Shown: positions 1 to 10,769 of the stretch, piece after piece
Layout: each line of letters opens with the position of its first letter
Position numbering within the stretch: position 1 is the stretch's first letter
DNA from: Lactuca virosa
Lineage: Eukaryota; Streptophyta; Magnoliopsida; Asterales; Asteraceae
NCBI GenBank assembly: GCA_928212115.1
Contig: CAKMRJ010005745.1
Coordinates: 216,786,001-216,850,000, forward strand
Length of the DNA stretch: 64,000 bases
Reading direction: 5' to 3'
Made by a program: the position numbers and the translations under genes
Notes under the pieces: generated by a model
Seen by the model: the letters and a program-made list of their open reading frames with translations, nothing else
What the model was told of the DNA's origin: nothing
Database searches by the model: none

Positions 1-517
1 CCCATAGGTGAATCGGAGGTACAGTAATCATAATTCTAAATATAAAATGTTATATAAATATCAAATTTCAAAAATTGGTGTAATTCATATTAAAAAAACT
101 TAAATTATGTTTTATCTGTTTAAAAAAATCTAACCAACTTAACTTTTTGTCTAGAAAGACCCCACTAACTTACGATTTTATTCAATTCTCATTAGGACTA
201 ATGAAAGACAACGAATGACATGACTTATGACGTGCAGTTAAATATCGGAAAAATGACTTGTAAAACCAACGAAGTTTCGAAACCGTTCAAAAAAACTCAA
301 TCATTTTCGTCTATTAAAAAAAACCTAACAAACTCACGTATTTTTTTTTCAATTCTAATTAAAGGCAACCAGATTCATTAGGTATACAATTAGTTGGCAA
401 ATTACATGACATTATAGTTAATGATATGGAATAATCAGATTAGAATTGCCCTTTATATATCTTGATTTAGGGCTTGGAGAAGAGAAAAACGAACAGTGTC
501 TATGTTCAATCTTTTGT
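1..517. other. AT-rich intergenic DNA, no gene seen
   Basis: No reading frame with recognisable protein features. Two loosely similar segments (about 150-185 and 303-360, both ending in a T-rich run followed by CAATTCT) suggest old repeat DNA, but I cannot name a family. Confidence 0.5.
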
Positions 518-676
518 ATGGCTACTTCTTCTTCTTCCTCTCAATCGGTGATGTCTAACTCGAGATCTACAAAGAAGATATTTAATGATGCAAAACCTTG
601 TAGATGTGGACGCCCTTCTTGGATTTGGACATTTAGAATGGAGGATCATCGAAAGAAAATGTTCAAGGCTTGTTAG
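518..676 (+). pseudogene. GRF-type zinc finger protein fragment
   Basis: The frame starting at ATG 518 begins with a serine-rich stretch (MATSSSSSQSVMSNS), followed by CRCGRP and, about 20 residues later, a basic patch and FKAC, then a stop. This resembles the start of the small plant GRF zinc-finger proteins, in which a serine-rich N-terminus precedes C-x-CG-x(n)-NPGRxFxxC. After the stop the frame continues NGSP, as in the family, so the stop looks like a disabling change. The usual downstream coiled coil and membrane tail are not visible. The match is a short motif recognised by eye; it could be coincidental. Confidence 0.35.
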
Positions 677-782
677 AATGGAAGCCCCTCTTCATATACG
701 AGTAAAGCTATATATTAATTGTCTCTACAACTTGTATGACTACATTGACACTTCAAGACAACATATTGTCAAAGACAACATA

Positions 783-935
783 TACCGATAAACGGAGCCG
801 AATAAACCGTAACCGAATTAACCAAAACCGATTAAACCGAACCTTATTTGGTTTGGTTCTGGTTAGTTTTAATATGCTAAAAAACCGAAAAAACCGAACC
901 GATTAAACCGAACAAACCGACCAAATAACACCCTA
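783..935. repeat. AACCGA/TCGGTT-rich inverted repeat
   Basis: Many copies of AACCGAA/TTAACCGA occur here, with the complementary TTTGGTTTGGTTCTGGTT in the middle (847-868), so the block can fold on itself. Such CCGAAC/CGGTTT-rich blocks are typical of ends of short non-autonomous plant DNA elements. No target duplication was identified. Confidence 0.4.
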
Positions 936-1159
936 CTTTTCCAGCTTTTGTTGCTTTACTATCTCAATTTAACATTTTTTTGTTTACTTTACTTTCAAGC
1001 CTCCATAAAACTTAGTGCTATATCTTACATATGTTTAATCACATTAACATGCCATGAACTTATTTTTGTTTTCTTTTTGAACCAATCCGCTCTCAAAGTA
1101 TCTACAAACCCTTTTCCTAGTAAGTTGTCACAAGTGTAAATTACAATTATCATGAAAAC

Positions 1160-1587
1160 CTATTGTTATACCATGATTTGGCTTATAAAATTCTACAGAG
1201 CACATTCTTTTGGGTATTTGTGAGTGTGATCTAATGGTTTGCCAGCCATGTTGAAAGTGCATTAATTTATCTAGGTATGTTGCATCACATAAGCTCATAA
1301 AATAAGAAGCACCTATAAAGGAAATCAAAAAACTATGATATAAAAGCGCCTTAGAATCCCCAAAGACCAACATTCTTTAATTGTTTGTTCTTGTAAACAC
1401 AGAAAGCAAATAAGGAATCCAGAAGCCCCAAATTTGGGCATCCCAAGAAACATGTATAAAGTTGACATAGACAGACATATTATCAAATAAAATACCATAA
1501 CTCCATGACCCAAACCCAAACCCATATAATTAAGCTCCAAAACAACTGAATGAGTGGTGGAAATATTTGTTGGAATGCTACAAAGTC
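1160..1587 (-). repeat. Duplicated downstream/intronic segment of gene copy 1
   Basis: This stretch closely matches 7805-8240 and, in part, 53975-54105. The shared landmarks are TTGGGTATTTNTGAGTGT, TGCATCACATAA and AAGCGCC followed by AATCCCCAAGACC. It lies downstream (minus strand) of exon 1 of each copy of the small membrane protein family, so it is part of the duplicated unit and probably intron or 3' region. No conserved reading frame is needed to explain it. The short downstream exon found behind the other copies is not visible here. Confidence 0.6.
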
Positions 1588-1947
1588 TTATAGTTCACAA
1601 TCACAAACAAAGTGAACGTGGGATTTCCAATATTGGGCTGCTGAAGCCAAACCATAAAAGAGTAGACCAGCGATATTCATAGATAGAGGGTGGGTTTTGA
1701 AAGGAAATTCAGATCCTTGCGACTTCATTTCTGCAAAAACAGCTAAACAGATGATAATAAACTTAAATGGGGATGGGATGGGAGCATGATTACCCCAAAT
1801 ATTCACAGGTAATACTCCATCCACAGGCGACTGAGACTTTTCAACAAAAAATGGTATGGCGAAAATGAGTGTTCCATGGTAGACTTCTGGGGGTGGTTGT
1901 GGTTCTATCTCCACCACCACAACTGGATTATCAATGGCTGAAGGCAT
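1588..1947 (-). pseudogene. Small hydrophobic protein family, copy 1 (broken)
   Basis: The start MPSAIDNP at 1947 and the blocks FIAMKSQGSEFPFKTHP-like and LLFYGLASAAQ match the intact copies at 8727-9203 and 54262-54729. The middle is scrambled: where intact copies encode a hydrophobic helix plus GRLWMYYYP, this copy has a deletion and is read out of frame. The C-terminal quarter (GPASVYAI and the last hydrophobic segment) is missing; the frame runs into unrelated residues after AAQ. An upstream in-frame ATG at 2007 would add 20 residues that the intact copies lack, so I prefer 1947. Almost certainly a pseudogene. Confidence 0.75.
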
Positions 1948-2033
1948 GACTCTTTTCGGGTGGAGACAGAATTGTTGAAATTTTTGAAAACGAAATGACC
2001 TGGTCAATGTTGATGGTTTGATTCTTCCTTTCG

Positions 2034-2060
2034 AAATTTTTTATATGGGTCAATCTGCTT
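2034..2060 (-). promoter_or_regulatory. Conserved TATA region of copy 1
   Basis: Read on the minus strand, an AGATTGACC block is followed by ATATAAAAAATTT about 90 bp before the ATG at 1947. Copy 2 has the same AGATTGACC block followed by TATAAAAGAA at 9280-9297, so this is inherited promoter sequence. Confidence 0.5.
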
Positions 2061-2589
2061 CTGTGTTGGTTTCCTGGAACTTTCGCTTACGCTAAACACA
2101 CACGATATGAATAAAAAAGTATTTTAGCATTTTTAAACATAAAGAAAAACAAAAAAACTAACTATTTGCTCCAAGTCTCCATCCTTTCATTTTAAAAAGG
2201 ATTGAGACACGTGTTGTATCTTATTATTATACTATAAAAGGTCGACTAAAGGTTTACGAATTTAGTCTTGGCTAATTATCTTTTTACGAACATGATGTGT
2301 GCGGTTTCCAAAACTTGAATGAACGGTCATTTTTGCTAACACAGTTAGTTTTGGTCGGTTAGTATGAAGGTAATTTGGTCTTTTCAGGTTGCAGAAATTG
2401 AGTTTGTGATTATAAATAACCATAAGGACCATTTATGTAATTTTGTCTACGTTTTATGTTTAGAAGTTTGTAGCTTTTCTACCACTTTACTTTTTAAAAT
2501 ATCATTTTGACTTCTTTATTTTGAACTTTATAAAATATTATTTTCACATTTTTATTTCTAAACTTTCGTATTTACCCACTGTAGTTTAT

Positions 2590-3478
2590 ATAATTTGATT
2601 TTCGTTCGTTAACCTAAAAAAACTATTTTTACGTGCTTATTTTTATATAAATGTCGGTATAAATTCAAAATGATCAAAGTTTCAACGTGAATTTAGAACT
2701 TCCGTTTCGTTAATTTCTTTTTTAAAAATTACTTGTTTTGTATGCACGTATCGATATAAATTCGGGTTTGTCTATGTTTCGACGTATTTTTTTTATGTTT
2801 TTGTGCTAAGTTTTATATATGTTTCCTACGTATGAGTCGGGTCATATATAATAACTTTCGTTCGTCAACTTAAAAAAAAACATATTATATTCAAGTTTGT
2901 CTATGTTTCGTCGTAATCTTTTTTTACTTTTTTGTGTTTAATTTTATATATGTTTCCTATGAGCCGCGTCACATATAATATTTTAGTTCGTTAACTTTTA
3001 AAAAAAAACTAATTTGTTTACTTAATTTTAAGTCGAAACGTTTACTACTTTGAATTAATACCGACATGTACATAAAAATAAGAAAATAAATTTTTTTATT
3101 TAACGAACAAAAGTTATTATATGTGACTCGACTATTACGTAGGAAATATATATAACATTGAGCACAAAAACATCAAAAAAAAAATAATTATGTTGAAACA
3201 TAGACAAACTCGAATATAATACGCTTTTTTAAGTTAACAAACAAAAGTTATTATATATGACACGACTCATACGTAGGAAAAGTAATAAAATTAAACACGG
3301 AAACGTAAAAGAAATTATGTTGAAACGTAGACAAACTCGAATTTAAACTGACACAAGCATAAAAAAACAAGTAATTTATACATACACATACATAAAAATA
3401 AACACGTAAAAAAATACGTCGAAACATAGACAAACTTAAATATAATACGTTTTTTTTAAGTTGACAAATCAAATTTAG

Positions 3479-3542
<64 letters not shown>

Positions 3543-3600
3543 CCCGACTCATACGTAAGAAATATATATAAAATTAAGCACGAAAAAAATACGTTGAACT
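2590..3600. repeat. Complex tandem/inverted repeat block
   Basis: A unit of about 120-150 bp is repeated. Its landmarks are TTTGTCTATGTTTCG, TTTTATATATGTTTCCTA, GAGTCGGGTCATATATAATA and GTTCGTCAACTT. It occurs at least twice on the plus strand (about 2765-2880 and 2890-3005) and in reverse complement about three times (about 3105-3235, 3240-3345, 3410-3600). The symmetry centre is near 3040. The 63-bp TA tract at 3479-3541 interrupts the last unit. No coding capacity is seen. Confidence 0.75.
3479..3541. repeat. (TA)n microsatellite
   Basis: An essentially uninterrupted run of TA dinucleotides inside the reversed repeat units. Confidence 0.95.
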
Positions 3601-3963
3601 TGCATATTATTGTGCCTGAACTAATATTGTTCTTGTGATTCGGATTTATGGGTTGTTTGATGCATTAGGGCTTTTCATTTTAATGCATCGTTACCCTCTT
3701 TGTTACTACAACCTATTTTTGGTTGCTACAGTTAATAGTCCCTACACGAAGACAAAGTTTCCCATGTTGGAATCTGAATTTTCCTTCTCGATTTTGAATC
3801 CTCTAGCCTTCTTGATGGTTCCAGTTTGACCATTGTTTTTCTAATCTCCATAATGAACTAAAATGGTTGAATTCCCCCCATTTGAACTACTTATTGTACG
3901 CCTTTTCTTGGAGCACTAGCTGTATATGAGGACCTATTACTTTGGCCTTCATGTTTCCTGAGT

Positions 3964-4305
3964 CTACCTTAGTTGCAAGAACAAAATGATCACCCAATCC
4001 AAAATCACTGTGAAGGACGAATTACCATTAACATTCACCATAGAATTCCCAACCCGTGAATCAGTCAAATCACCATTATTTCTACCATCTATGTTACCAC
4101 CTGGATTTTTAACAAGTTCGCTAGGCATCCTCCGCCATTTTCTCAATCCATGCTTATTTACAGATGGGGAAGACGATCCATTAGACGAATCATTAACATC
4201 TTTAACGTGACACACACCATTACATTTTAACGTAAGTTCAATTTCACCGACATTTTCCGATACTTCAGGGGATATCGACTCATTATCACACATTGGTTTT
4301 TGCAC
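3964..4305 (-). pseudogene. Possible WPP-domain-interacting (WIP-like) protein fragment
   Basis: The minus-strand frame of 113 codons has a non-repetitive, serine/asparagine-rich composition and a basic motif KHGLRKWRRMP. Plant WIP nuclear-envelope proteins have a GYGLKKWRRI-type motif in their soluble N-terminal part, so this may be an exon fragment of that family. No coiled coil, transmembrane segment or KASH-type tail is visible nearby, and the frame opens into a hydrophobic run (VIILFL) that may simply be intron. Assignment rests on one short motif; it could be an unrelated open frame. Confidence 0.3.
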
Positions 4306-4587
4306 AGAAAACTTACTTAATTTTAACGTTTGTATATAAATGGCAGATACAACAAAAACGATCCAAAGGTAACACTAGAGATCAAGATCGATAGTAAACA
4401 ACCATTCCGGCTATAGCAAAACATCTAAGCGAAACTAAATACAAATTTCCAATTAGTTATTAATTGAATTCAAATAAATGTCAATTGCTTAAGCTTTCAC
4501 TTCCAAAAAGACGTCGACTCAATTTTTTTGAGAAATTAAATAGTGAAGATAAACTGTGAATTAAAATGTGGAAGACTTCAACATACC

Positions 4588-4927
4588 TTAGGTATGTTGA
4601 TTTTTTCGAAGGGAAAATGTTTTAAGTTTGCAGACCACCTCTGCAACCCTCTGTAGCAGAAGAGGTGGAACAAACGGCTGCAACATTTAATAAAAAGTAT
4701 GTTTGTTTTTAACGTCTGCAGACTATTGCAGTAAGTTAAAGTAAGGCGTGAAGAGGTTTGAAGCATTTGGTTTAGTGTTGCGCCACGTAGTACACGCGCA
4801 GCAGTTTTTAAGTTATAAGTCTTTTGAAAAACAAACAGTTGTGAATGGCCAAGTGCTGCGCGTGTGCTGCGTGGCGCAGCAATAAGTTGTCTGACGTGGT
4901 TTTTTAGAAAAAACAAACAGCACCTTA
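4588..4927. mobile_element. MITE with TAAGGTG(C/T)TGTTTG-type ends, copy 1
   Basis: The left end has TTAGGTATGTTGATTTTTT and the right end, reversed, CTAAGGTGCTGTTTGTTTTT. The interior is rich in CTGCAG, GCTGCG and GCGCAGCA palindromes. The same left and right modules (ACCACCTCTGCAACCCTCTG near the left, GTTGCGC and GTGTGCTGCG near the right) recur at 20256-20882, which defines the family. It encodes no protein. The end sequence suggests a hAT-type MITE; I could not define a convincing target duplication. Confidence 0.65.
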
Positions 4928-6110
4928 GTTTCCATAATGAAGGAAGAAAACTTGAAATTAGGGAAAGTAATGCTCATTGAGCAAATTGGAAGAGCTAAAA
5001 CCCTAGAAAAAAAATACAAAATATAACTGACTTTGTTAATGAAATAACAATGAATAGTTAAAGTTGAGTTTATTTTTGAAAAAAAAAATAGTTTTAGTTC
5101 TAAACCGAAAAAAAAATACAAAATATATGATCTTTTATTAAAAAAAATCAATTTATATGTTCATGACCTGTTGAGATCTGAAATAACAAGTAACCCTTAA
5201 ATTTGTGTCTTTTTCGAAGAAAAAAAAGTTTTAGGTATAAAAAAATAATCAAAATATAGGGTCTTTTATGGAAATAGTTTTATTCATATTTTTAAAAAGA
5301 AAAAATAACTTATAACTAGTTTAAATTATAAATTATAAATTTTAGTGTGTAATGTTTTGTATATATACAAATATATCTTTAATACCATGTCATTTTTATC
5401 TAAATAATGATATAAATTTGTCTCAATCTGACATATATCAAAAAAATTGTATATTTTCGGTCTTAAAGTTCTTGTTTTTTTATATATTTATAAAGTACTG
5501 TTATATAGTATGTTTGCCCACATCATATTGTTAAAATATTAAGCTTCACAGACGTTCAAACCTACAAAATTACCCATTAAGCTCTACGAACGTTTGAACC
5601 CACAAAATTAGTGAAGTTTGATAGTCATTGGAGATCTAGAATACAAAGTACATGGCTTAAATGAGAAAAATACTCATTTTTTGGGTGACCTACACTTTGG
5701 TACGGGGAGAGCCAATCTGTAATAGAAACAACACAAACCGTGCAATGATCTGTGAAAGAAAAACTAAAATTCTCATGTCCTAGCATCCAACCTCCGATTT
5801 CCCACAAATTTTAAATATAAACTAATAGGATAGATATAAGCTTTTAGATGATGTCAATTGTCTCAAGAACCCTCTAGGGGTATTTTAGTCATTTAATAGT
5901 AAATTGTTGTTAATGATAATAGGTGGTGCTTAAGACATTTACGAGCTTAAAGGGAAGAAGAATAGCTTAAGTTCTATTAAGGTAAATAATACAGAATACA
6001 TGACTCGTCAAAAATGAATTATGATGATTTCAAAATTTGAAATATTTAAAACCTTTCGAGTTATTTGATATATGTTTCATTATGTGTGCTTTGCATGAAA
6101 ATGGTTTTAT
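4928..6110. other. AT-rich DNA without recognisable genes
   Basis: Only short chance frames. Around 5548-5618 a short phrase (CAAACCTACAAAATTA) is repeated about 50 bp apart. Nothing else is supportable. Confidence 0.5.
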
Positions 6111-6229
6111 AATGAGTTGAATGATTTTAAGAGTTTTTATCTTGAATCCATATACATTCATGTAGGAGTGGGAAAATATTGGTTTGTCCCGCCAAGCCCA
6201 TGGCAAACAAGACTAATTTTGATTCAACC

Positions 6230-6850
6230 TTCAAAGTATCTGATTCACAAGATCATTATCGAACATGCATCCTATTTGAAGATGGTCGTTGGCAAATGGC
6301 AATGTACTTCCAAGAAATGGTCAAAATGGTCAAAACGGTAACGTATTTTCAGAAATGGTCAAAATCCTAATATATGATAAGAGAAAAGATTGTAACAAAA
6401 ATAATTAATCCGATACAAGATAAACCGTATACAAATAGAATAAAGTATTATATGTTTAACTTATGTAAATGAAAAATTGGATAGTTAGGTTAGGTTCAAA
6501 CACACAAACTTAACATATCCGAAATCAAACATCAGATCCAATTCAACTACTTCAACTTATTAGCCTAGCCAGGAGAATCATGTATTTGATGAGAGTATAG
6601 AAGGTCAAAATAGTCAATCAGTTAGAAGTCAAAGTCAAATATAGATTCTAGAAGCTTAGCTTGGGTATAAATAAAGGGGTCTGATGTAATATAAGAGGCA
6701 TTCTATCATTTTGTAATTGAACCCCAGATAGGGACAATGTGAAATCAGAAACAGAAACATTCATTCTTCATCAGTATTTATGGATAGATGCAATATTTTT
6801 CAATAATGTTAAGGATTTTCATGAACTTAACAATGAAAACTAGGAGAAGG
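6230..6850 (+). repeat. Segmental duplication with TATA-like block (copy near 52.8 kb)
   Basis: This segment matches 52830-53260 over most of its length: the CATGCATCCTATTTGAAGATGG block, CCTAATATATGATAAGAGAAAA, AGAAGCTTAGCTTGGGTATAAATAAAGG and the AAATCAGAAACAGAAACATTCA block. Since the small hydrophobic protein gene follows both copies at similar distance, the whole is one segmental duplication. The shared GGTATAAATAAAGG (about 6663-6676) reads as a TATA box on the plus strand. An old LTR fragment ending in TTAACA is an alternative explanation. Confidence 0.65.
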
Positions 6851-7545
6851 GTAAAATCAGTAGTTTTCATTTCTAACACGTTTTTTGAAGGAATGAGATT
6901 CGTTGAATAACTCCTCATTCCTTTCCATGTGATCAACTAAACAGCCTTTTATCATAGGAAAGGAATAATGCATTCCATTCCTTCCCTCATTCAAGCATAC
7001 CAAACAGTACCTAAATCAATCCAAAAAAAAAAGGTTATATTCAATTCAATTTCAACCAATACCATGATTCAGCTATTTGAACTTGCAACTATTTGATTTT
7101 ACAAGCAAGGAAATCACCATGAAGAGCACCTCAAACGATTGATTGACACTCTTCTGATTAACATTTTCACAAAGCACCTGCAATTTGCAAAACAAGGATT
7201 CAAAAGAGCCCAACAGCTGCAAAATACATTAATTTTGCGAGCTCAAAATCAACATGTTACATGTTTTTATTGTAATAGTGAAACGGATTTATTGTAACAT
7301 TATCAAAGGCAGAATGTAGCTACTTGTGGTAATAAAACTGAGATGTAATACTATCGAAGCAACAAATGAAAACTATATATGTATTTACAATAAAACAACA
7401 TACTGATTAAATAGACAAGTGAAGTTATTACAAGATGGAGTAAAATAAAAGATGTTCATGGTTATCATAGGAGTATTCTCACCAGAATTTGGAGGTTCCG
7501 TCACTTATCAGCTTCAGAAGCCAAGGCATATTCATAAGAAAGCAG

Positions 7546-7581
7546 ATGATAGCAATTTTAATGATCTTGGGTTGTGTTTAG
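7546..7581 (+). pseudogene. Relic of the putative secreted peptide frame
   Basis: The eleven-codon frame MIAILMILGCV followed by TAG aligns with MILVLMILGYVSS of the open frame at 53282-53485. It is the counterpart of that frame in the duplicated segment, stopped early within the hydrophobic signal-like region. Confidence 0.4.
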
Positions 7582-7646
7582 AATGGAAAGTTCATATATA
7601 TCTCAGTAGAATGACATAACAGGCTCTTCAGAAGAAGATGCAGAAA

Positions 7647-7719
7647 TCATGAGGCAATGACCTTAGATGATGTGGTGGTGTCAATTTTCATATCCATGTT
7701 GCTGCTCAGTGCTTTTAAA
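7647..7719 (-). CDS. Downstream exon of small hydrophobic protein gene, copy 2
   Basis: On the minus strand a textbook acceptor (pyrimidine-rich, TCTGTTGTAG) precedes an exon whose second frame reads LKALSSNMDMKIDTTTSSK and ends in TGA. The same acceptor and similar codons recur behind copy 3 (10670-10769) and copy 4 (53677-53758), with changes mostly conserving the frame. I infer that it is the last exon of the gene starting at 9203, about 1 kb upstream. The matching donor in exon 1 is not certain: a GT near the end of the last hydrophobic segment would give the right phase in copies 2 and 4, but it is weak. It could instead be an alternative tail. Confidence 0.5.
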
Positions 7720-8726
7720 CTACAACAGACGAAAAGAAAAGATAAGTTATATATGAAATATAAAACAAAAAATATACTGCATGATTTAGCACAACTATCT
7801 AAATTGTTTTCTATACCATGATTTAGCTTATAAAATTGTACAATACACATTCATTTGGGTATTTTTGTGAGTGTAATCTAATGGTTTGTCAGCCATGTCT
7901 GAAACTGCATTTTCTCTCACTATGCTGCATCACATAAACTAATAAAACAGCAAGCACTTATATATGAGTAAAGGCAATCTTAAAATTATGATATAAAAAG
8001 CGCCTTAGAATCCCCAAGACCAACATTAAATCTTTAATTCTTTGTCCCCATATACATAGGAATCAAACAACGCACACAGAAGCCCTAAAGTTGGGCATCC
8101 CATGAAACATGTATAAAGTTGACATAGATAGGCATATTATCAAAGACACTACCATAACTCCATTAACAAAGCCCATATAAGCTCTAAAACAACTAAATCG
8201 ATGGTGGAAATTGGAAAATAGCATGTTAGCATGCTACCAAGGTCTTATAGTTAGTTCACCACCACAAACACAAACATATTTTAACGAACGGAAGATGTTA
8301 CTAACTCCACCACTCAAAGAATTTTAATGCCGATAATCCATAAGTCAATCTTTAAGGCTATGTCCAAAATACGTAAACTCATATACTTAATGTATAACAT
8401 TGAAGCCTTAAATTATATCATATTTGTCTAAATATCTTCAAAACAAGTAAAATAATAGTGGAAGGTAGTTGTTGGCTCATGGCCACATACATAACCCACA
8501 AGCCAGGTCATGAGGCAATGTCCAAAATCATATAATGTCTTACCTGAAAGAGTAGATTGGTCTAAATAACCTTTAAACAACTAGCACTATGTGCTTATTA
8601 AGGAGCTAATGCTTCATATCAAAACCTACATCATATTGGGATGGAATGTTACATGAGTAACAGCACGCTACCTAAATCTATCTTTATATTTATATTGAAC
8701 AACAAACAAGAGAAATCAAAAATATA

Positions 8727-9203
8727 TCAAATATAGAACAGAGATGCTACAGATGCTACCAAAATGCACAGAGAACCAATCCTTCCCGAATGAGCAGTAA
8801 TGGCATAAACAGAAGCAGGACCAAGACGTGTGCAGGTAGAAATGAAATGTTGGGCTGCTGAAGCCAAACCATAAAAGAGTAGACTGGTAACAGCGACATT
8901 CATGGATCGAGGGTGGGTTTTGAAAGGAAATTCGGACCCCTGAGACTTAATTTCAGTGAAAGCAGCTAAACCGATGATAATAAACTTAAGTGGGGGTGGA
9001 AGTATAATTTCCCCAAATAATCGCGGGTAATAGTACATCCAGAGGCGACCGAAACGTTCCAGTAGACTAACGATGTAGAGGATGCATTTCAGAACAAATG
9101 CTATGGCGAAAATGAATGTTCCATGGTGGACTTCTGCTGGTGGCTCGATCTTCACGACAATTACTTTTTCCTTGTCGACTGGATTATCAATGGCGGAAGG
9201 CAT
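8727..9203 (-). CDS. Small multi-pass hydrophobic protein, copy 2 (intact)
   Basis: An intact frame of 158 residues. After a short charged N-terminus (MPSAIDNPVDKEK) come a hydrophobic segment around residues 29-50, the motif RFGRLWMYYYPRLFGEI, a second hydrophobic stretch (PLKFIIIGLAAF) ending in TEIKSQGSEFPFKTHP, a third (SLLFYGLASAAQ) and a last one at the C-terminus (IGSLCILVASVASLFYI). This suggests three or four membrane segments. I do not recognise the family. Copy 4 (54262-54729) is about 80% identical by eye. A splice-linked extra exon probably exists at 7647-7719, so the C-terminus may be longer than the open frame. TATA sequence lies at 9283-9292. Confidence 0.75.
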   Translation of the reverse strand: MPSAIDNPVDKEKVIVVKIEPPAEVHHGTFIFAIAFVLKCILYIVSLLERFGRLWMYYYPRLFGEIILPPPLKFIIIGLAAFTEIKSQGSEFPFKTHPRSMNVAVTSLLFYGLASAAQHFISTCTRLGPASVYAITAHSGRIGSLCILVASVASLFYI

Positions 9204-9279
9204 GACTCTGTTGGGGGTGGAGGCTGAAATTTGTTGAAATAGAACTGCTATATATGGTCATCCTTCATACCTATTTTTC

Positions 9280-9300
9280 TTTTATAGGTCAATCTGATTT
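9280..9300 (-). promoter_or_regulatory. TATA region of copy 2
   Basis: Minus strand AGATTGACC followed by TATAAAAGAA, about 80 bp upstream of the ATG at 9203; shared with copy 1. Confidence 0.55.
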
Positions 9301-9309
9301 TGTCGTACC

Positions 9310-9966
9310 TCGAAAAGGACGTTTTCTTAGAAATTCTTACGACTCAATCGAAAGCGAGTGTGACTTATTCCACTTAAAAAATTCGTATGTTTGGACGTTT
9401 TTATCTTTAACTTTAATGATCCTCTAGAGAGAGAGAAAAAAAATTTGTTTGCTTATTTTTCTATTAAAATAATACATTATACATACAATTAAATCACAAG
9501 GGCTTACAATCTCAGTTTGGAGCCGTGTCTTATCGTCATCGGCTTGCCTCCTTCTTCACTCTTTCTTCAACAATTGATGATTTCTTCAATTGATGCTTTC
9601 TTCATCAATGGATGCTTTCCACTAATCTTCCACCGCCTCAAATCTTTTCCACTAATATTCCCCTCTTTTCTCTGACTTGAATTCCATCCTCATTTTTTCA
9701 TTATTGGTTCAAACCTTTAGGATAAAATTCAATCCCCACATTCATCGCTAAACCAAATCCACTAGACATTCACCGTTTTCTCTTCCAGCCAAGGGACCAC
9801 TTATGAAGTTTTAAAACTTTTAATATTTAGTCCTTTCGACTCACTCCGTTACCATTTAGCCGTTAAGTAAAAGGCATTTTCGTCATTTCACAGCCAACGG
9901 ACCATTTATGAGGTTTTGGTTTTCTATTACTTTTTAAAAAAAAAAAATTAATGTGCAGGGGTACCA

Positions 9967-9968
<2 letters not shown>
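9310..9968. other. Intergenic DNA, no gene seen
   Basis: A short internal repeat (TTGATG-TTTCTTC, 9565-9620) and an A-rich run are the only structures; no supportable coding frame. Confidence 0.5.
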
Positions 9969-10025
<57 letters not shown>

Positions 10026-10035
10026 TATATATATA
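9969..10035. repeat. (TC)n(TA)n microsatellite
   Basis: About 13 TC units are followed by TA units running to the left end of the fold-back element at 10036; a second TA-rich block flanks its right end. Confidence 0.95.
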
Positions 10036-10407
10036 TAGGGTGGGGTTCAATAGAAAATCATAATTAACCAAGGAACCAATCTTTTTTTTAACTTTTAAAA
10101 CTTATTTTTTATTTAAAAAAAAACTAAAAATACAGAAATTCATAACTTTTTATCTTTTTTCCAATGATATAAAATTCGATTTTTTTTACGTCAAATTCAC
10201 AATGTGAATCTTTGAAAATTCACAACGTGAATCCGGATTCACATGGTGAATCCAAAAAATATTTTTCACATTCACTATGTTAATATATGAATTTTTAGAT
10301 TATTTTAGATTTTTTTTCGATAAAGAATAAGCTCTAGAAATTGAAAAAAAGATTTGGTTCCTTGAGGAACCAATAATTATGGTTCTCTATTGAACTTTCC
10401 CCACCTA
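10036..10407. mobile_element. MITE-like element with GGTGGGG...CCCCACC ends
   Basis: The left end GGGTGGGGTTCAATAGAAAA and right end (reversed) GGTGGGGAAAGTTCAATAGA are inverted copies. The inverted similarity continues inward through GAACCATAATTA and GGAACCAA, so the arms exceed 40 bp. The element is about 370 bp, AT-rich and non-coding. It sits inside a TA microsatellite, consistent with preference for TA-rich sites, which also hides any target duplication. The interior repeats TTCAC(A)NTGTGAAT palindromes (10195-10265). Confidence 0.75.
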
Positions 10408-10408
10408 T

Positions 10409-10475
10409 ATATATATATATATATTATATATATATATATTATATATAATATCTATATATATCTATATATATAATT
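10409..10475. repeat. (TA)n-rich tract
   Basis: Imperfect TA repeats flanking the right end of the MITE. Confidence 0.9.
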
Positions 10476-10669
10476 ATTGTTGTGGTTTTCATTTGTGGTC
10501 AGCAAGTGAATGGAAAATCAGGTTGCTTTGCATAATCCAAATGTTTAGAGCCCCAAATTTTCACATAATCCAAACGCACACTCAACATTGCAAACCATCA
10601 GTAGATCATCAAAGACTGCAGAGAAAGTTCAATTGACCCAATATTCATATGCATCTCAGTAGATTGTCA

Positions 10670-10769
10670 TCACAGACTTTGTAGAAGAATGGGCAAAAAC
10701 CATGTGGTCATGGCATTGGTAGAGGTGGTGGGGTCAATTTCCATATCAATGCTGTCCAACGCTTCTAAC
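10670..10769 (-). CDS. Downstream exon of copy 3
   Basis: The acceptor CCTTCTGTTGTAG is followed by the frame LEALDSIDMEIDPTTSTNAMTTW, which continues to TGA at 10670-10672. It is homologous to 7647-7719 and 53677-53758. The first-exon partner at 11546-12028 is frameshifted, so this exon probably belongs to a pseudogene. Confidence 0.4.

Noticed and set aside
6663..6850. Possible solo copia LTR ending in TTAACA
   Set aside because: TATA and end-like sequences are present, but no matching LTR start, target duplication or primer site; duplication together with the gene explains the two copies.
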